Source of the DNA: an uncultured Alistipes sp.
GTDB lineage: Bacteria; Bacteroidota; Bacteroidia; Bacteroidales; Rikenellaceae
Assembly (NCBI GenBank): GCA_944322005.1
Contig: CALUNL010000006.1
Location: 62,001 to 126,000 of the forward strand
Direction of reading: 5' to 3'
Length of the DNA: 64,000 nucleotides
The translations under genes and the position numbers were made by a program. The first letter of the stretch is position 1. The number at the start of each line of letters is the position of its first letter. Shown here in pieces: positions 61,972-64,000 of this stretch. Under the pieces are notes generated by a model. The model saw only the letters and a program-made list of their open reading frames with translations. It was not told the DNA's origin and did no database searches.

Positions 61972-63306
61972 CTACTTTATACCGTAATTTTCCAGTTTGC
62001 GGTATAATGTTGCAATGCCGATTCCCAGCAAACGTGCTGCTTCGGCCTTGTTTCCCCGTGTATATTCCATAACCTTCAGTATATGCTTGCGCTCAATATC
62101 TTCCAGAACGAGCGAATCGGATACGTCAACCTGTTGAGTTGTCTTGAAGTCGGGGGTCAAGGCGTCAATGGTAATCGCATTTCCGTCGGTCATGATCAAA
62201 CTGCGTTCGACGACATTTCTGAGTTCCCGTACATTGCCATGCCATATGTGCCGTTTCATCGCGGTAATGTATTCCTTGTCTATATGGTCGATCCGTTTTC
62301 CCATTTTCCGGGAAAATTGTTCAATGAAGAAATGAATATATTCTTCGATGTCTTCCTGCCTCTCATTTAATGCCGGGAGGTGTATGTGGAAAACCGACAG
62401 GCGGAAGTAGAGGTCCTCACGGAAGTCACCTTGTGCAATTTCTTTTTCAAGATCACGGTTCGTGGCGGCAATTACTCGCAAATTGACACGTTCGGGGCGT
62501 GTGTCTCCGATTTTCAGAAATTCTCCGTTTTCGAGTACCCGTAACAATTTTGCCTGGAGATCCATCGGCATTTCTCCGATTTCATCGAGAAATAATGTGC
62601 CTCCATCTGCTTCTTCCAATAATCCTTTTTTGTCTTTGGTTGCCCCTGTAAAACTACCTGCCTTGTGCCCGAACAGTTCGCTTTCAAGTAGTTCCTTTGA
62701 GAATGCAGAGCAGTTTATGGCGACAAAGGCCTCTTTTGCCCTGGGACTTGCATGGTGGATGGCATTGGCAAAGACCTCCTTCCCGGTTCCTGTCTCACCG
62801 GTTAGGAGGACAAACGTATCGCTTGCGGCCACTTTCCGTGCTAACTCTACGGCTTGTCGCATTGCGGGGGAGGATCCGATGATGCGGTCAAAAGAGTACT
62901 CGGCCGATGATTTTGTCTCATATCTGGCCAATCGTTTATGGAGTTCGGATTTTTCGACTGCTCGACTCAAAAGCGGCAAAATCTTATTGTTGTCGTCACC
63001 TTTTGTGATATAATCGAAAGCTCCGTTTTTAATGGCCTGTACGCCATCTGGAATATTGCCATAGGCCGTGAGCAGGATTACCTCGGTTAACGGGGATGCT
63101 TCCTTGATTTTGCTTACCTGCTCAACTCCATTGCCATCGGGTAGCTTTACATCGCACAATACGACCTCGAAGTCATATTGCGATAGCATTTTCATGCCAT
63201 GGGAGTAATCCTCCGCTTCGAGTACTTCATAACCTTCAAGACTTATGATGCGAGCCAGTAATTTGCGCAATTGTCTCTCATCATCTATAATCAGAATTCT
63301 TGACAT
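61972..63306 (-). CDS. NtrC-family sigma-54-dependent response regulator of the Kdp locus
   Basis: 444 residues from ATG 63306 (MSRILIIDDE); an upstream frame is rejected. A receiver domain has D52 in VVLCDVKLPDGNG as the phospho-acceptor. The AAA+ domain has LLTGETGTGKEVFANAIHH (Walker A), GHKAGSFTGATKDKKG (a GAFTGA loop in the GSFTGA form) and GGTLFLDEIGEMP (Walker B). A Fis-type helix-turn-helix ends the protein (GNKAEAARLLGIGIATLYRKL). In E. coli the Kdp regulator is the OmpR-type KdpE; here an NtrC type replaces it. Confidence 0.93.
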   Translation of the reverse strand: MSRILIIDDERQLRKLLARIISLEGYEVLEAEDYSHGMKMLSQYDFEVVLCDVKLPDGNGVEQVSKIKEASPLTEVILLTAYGNIPDGVQAIKNGAFDYITKGDDNNKILPLLSRAVEKSELHKRLARYETKSSAEYSFDRIIGSSPAMRQAVELARKVAASDTFVLLTGETGTGKEVFANAIHHASPRAKEAFVAINCSAFSKELLESELFGHKAGSFTGATKDKKGLLEEADGGTLFLDEIGEMPMDLQAKLLRVLENGEFLKIGDTRPERVNLRVIAATNRDLEKEIAQGDFREDLYFRLSVFHIHLPALNERQEDIEEYIHFFIEQFSRKMGKRIDHIDKEYITAMKRHIWHGNVRELRNVVERSLIMTDGNAITIDALTPDFKTTQQVDVSDSLVLEDIERKHILKVMEYTRGNKAEAARLLGIGIATLYRKLENYGIK

Positions 63307-63339
63307 ATACGGGCAGGAAAACGAAGTGTACAACGGGTG

Positions 63340-63658
63340 GATGGTGGAATAAAGGCGTAAATGCTTGAATGTGTGTGCGATGTGAGGGTGTTGGTGGCTT
63401 GACCTGTTCAAAACGAAACGGACAAAAGGTTTAATTTGGTTTAGTTTCCCTTTAATTTCACGGGTGCAGGTGTTTAATGCGTGTTTAATCGTGGCTTAGT
63501 ATAGGCTTAATCCGGTTATATTTCGAGCGGTCAGATGGCTTGTTTTTGGGCTGTCTGGCCGCTTCTTTTGTGGCGGCGCATAACTGCCCAAGAAAGGGCT
63601 GAAAGCGGCTTGTGACGGCGTTTCTGCGGCTATCTGTTGGCCTGTTGATGGTGGAATA
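63340..63658. repeat. Direct repeat GATGGTGGAATA
   Basis: Two exact 12-base copies at 63340-63351 and 63647-63658. A related form, GGTGGAGTAGGGGAG (63773-63787), differs at one base from GGTGGAATAGGGGAG at 63650-63664. Confidence 0.55.
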
Positions 63659-63818
63659 GGGGAGAGGTCGGGCGGAATGTCCTTTGAATGTCGTTTGAGA
63701 GGTGTTTAATGGGTGTTTAAGCAGCCGTTAAATGGCATTTACGGTGTTGCCTGAAAGTGGGTGTTTGGATAGGGTGGAGTAGGGGAGTGATTGTGTCCGT
63801 TTCGTAGCAAAAAACGGT

Positions 63819-63853
63819 GTTGGGGTTACAGTTGGGGTTACAGTTGGGGTTAC
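63819..63853. repeat. Tandem repeat GTTGGGGTTACA x 2.9
   Basis: Two full 12-base units (63819-63830, 63831-63842) and 11 bases of a third (63843-63853), without mismatch. Confidence 0.8.
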
Positions 63854-63968
63854 TTTTGACTATACGAATAGACCCCCATAAAGGAAAAAAACGGCATCAA
63901 AAAGCCGCTTTTTCGTGAAAATCTACCCCTTTAATGTCTGAATGAATATAGGAAAAATAACCTTTAAT

Positions 63969-64000
63969 CAGTATTTAAGTTGTTGAATTTCAGTATTTAA
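63969..64000. repeat. Direct repeat CAGTATTTAA at the right edge
   Basis: Two exact 10-base copies, 63969-63978 and 63991-64000, 22 bases apart; the second may continue beyond the window. Confidence 0.5.

Larger units (their letters stand above)
63307..64000. other. 694-base non-coding, repeat-rich right end
   Basis: No gene. It holds many TTTAAT/TTTAA motifs, a tandem GTTGGGGTTACA repeat, and several imperfect direct repeats (see repeat entries). This composition is seen near integrase genes and attachment sites of Bacteroidales elements; that reading is inferred. Confidence 0.5.

Noticed and set aside
1-64000. CRISPR array or cas genes
   Set aside because: No regularly spaced repeats with unique spacers were seen; the only tandem repeat is the 12-base unit at 63819-63853.
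1-64000. Insertion sequence or transposase, integrase
   Set aside because: No DDE, HUH or tyrosine-recombinase motifs were found in the open frames, despite signs of rearrangement.

Overview
The window reads as a chromosome segment of a high-GC Bacteroidales bacterium, most likely an Alistipes-like member of the Rikenellaceae. The reasons are recurring TTTG-N19/20-TAnnTTTG promoters (the Bacteroidetes primary sigma type), FimB/Mfa2-type lipoproteins, the ompH-ompH-bamA-uppS-nadK block divergent from pdxJ, a split KdpD, a CfxA-family beta-lactamase, and high GC over most of the window. Base composition drops visibly from about 50.9 kb to the right end, which looks like acquired or rearranged DNA.

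Layout. 1-4687 (minus): three surface lipoprotein genes related to fimbrial anchor/tip proteins, one ending in a metzincin zinc-protease motif. 4838-5449: a Crp/Fnr regulator. 5999-20857: a long same-strand locus of mostly unrecognised genes. It holds a CsgG-like exported protein, several exported or lipoprotein LPP20-like proteins, a transglutaminase-like protein, a caspase/gingipain-fold protease with a zinc ribbon, an SPFH-like coiled-coil protein with zinc ribbons at both ends, a tail-anchored zinc-ribbon protein, and a multi-pass membrane protein. This is the best candidate for an undescribed system. 21254-29346: a catabolic-looking operon with two paralogous FAD oxidoreductases, a sodium:solute symporter, two small unknown proteins, and an exported beta-propeller/histidine-acid-phosphatase fusion. 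It ends at a 48-nt perfect palindrome. 29489-30877 (minus): two small exported proteins. 31117-31189 (minus): tRNA-Gly(GCC).

31599-35116: metY-metX-hom (homoserine to homocysteine) behind a long structured leader. 35238-40832 (minus): ompH, ompH, bamA, uppS, nadK. 40944-44081: pdxJ, cca and an EamA exporter. 44215-48811: a small lipoprotein, a thioesterase, tsaC, a VOC protein, yebC, crcB with a fluoride riboswitch, a head-GIN lipoprotein, and an RpiB-type isomerase. 48954-50632 (minus): ArsP-like and ArsG-like permeases, preceded by a chimeric remnant in which the 5' part of a GH2 glycosidase gene, carrying a frameshift, is joined to the 3' part of an arsF-like gene. 52052-53032 (minus): a cfxA-like beta-lactamase, flanked by gene-poor DNA. 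54003-63306 (minus): a complete Kdp potassium-uptake locus. It has an NtrC-type sigma-54 activator, a predicted sigma-54 promoter, two unlisted small membrane peptides, kdpF, kdpA, kdpB, kdpC, a truncated KdpD, and a separate histidine kinase. The last ~700 bases are non-coding and rich in short repeats, possibly the edge of a mobile element.

In the main unknown locus, extracytoplasmic proteins (5999-12208) sit beside cytoplasmic or inner-membrane zinc-ribbon proteins (9407, 13763, 15597, 18099) and two putative cysteine-enzyme folds. A membrane-stress or envelope-remodelling apparatus is plausible, but its function is inferred only.
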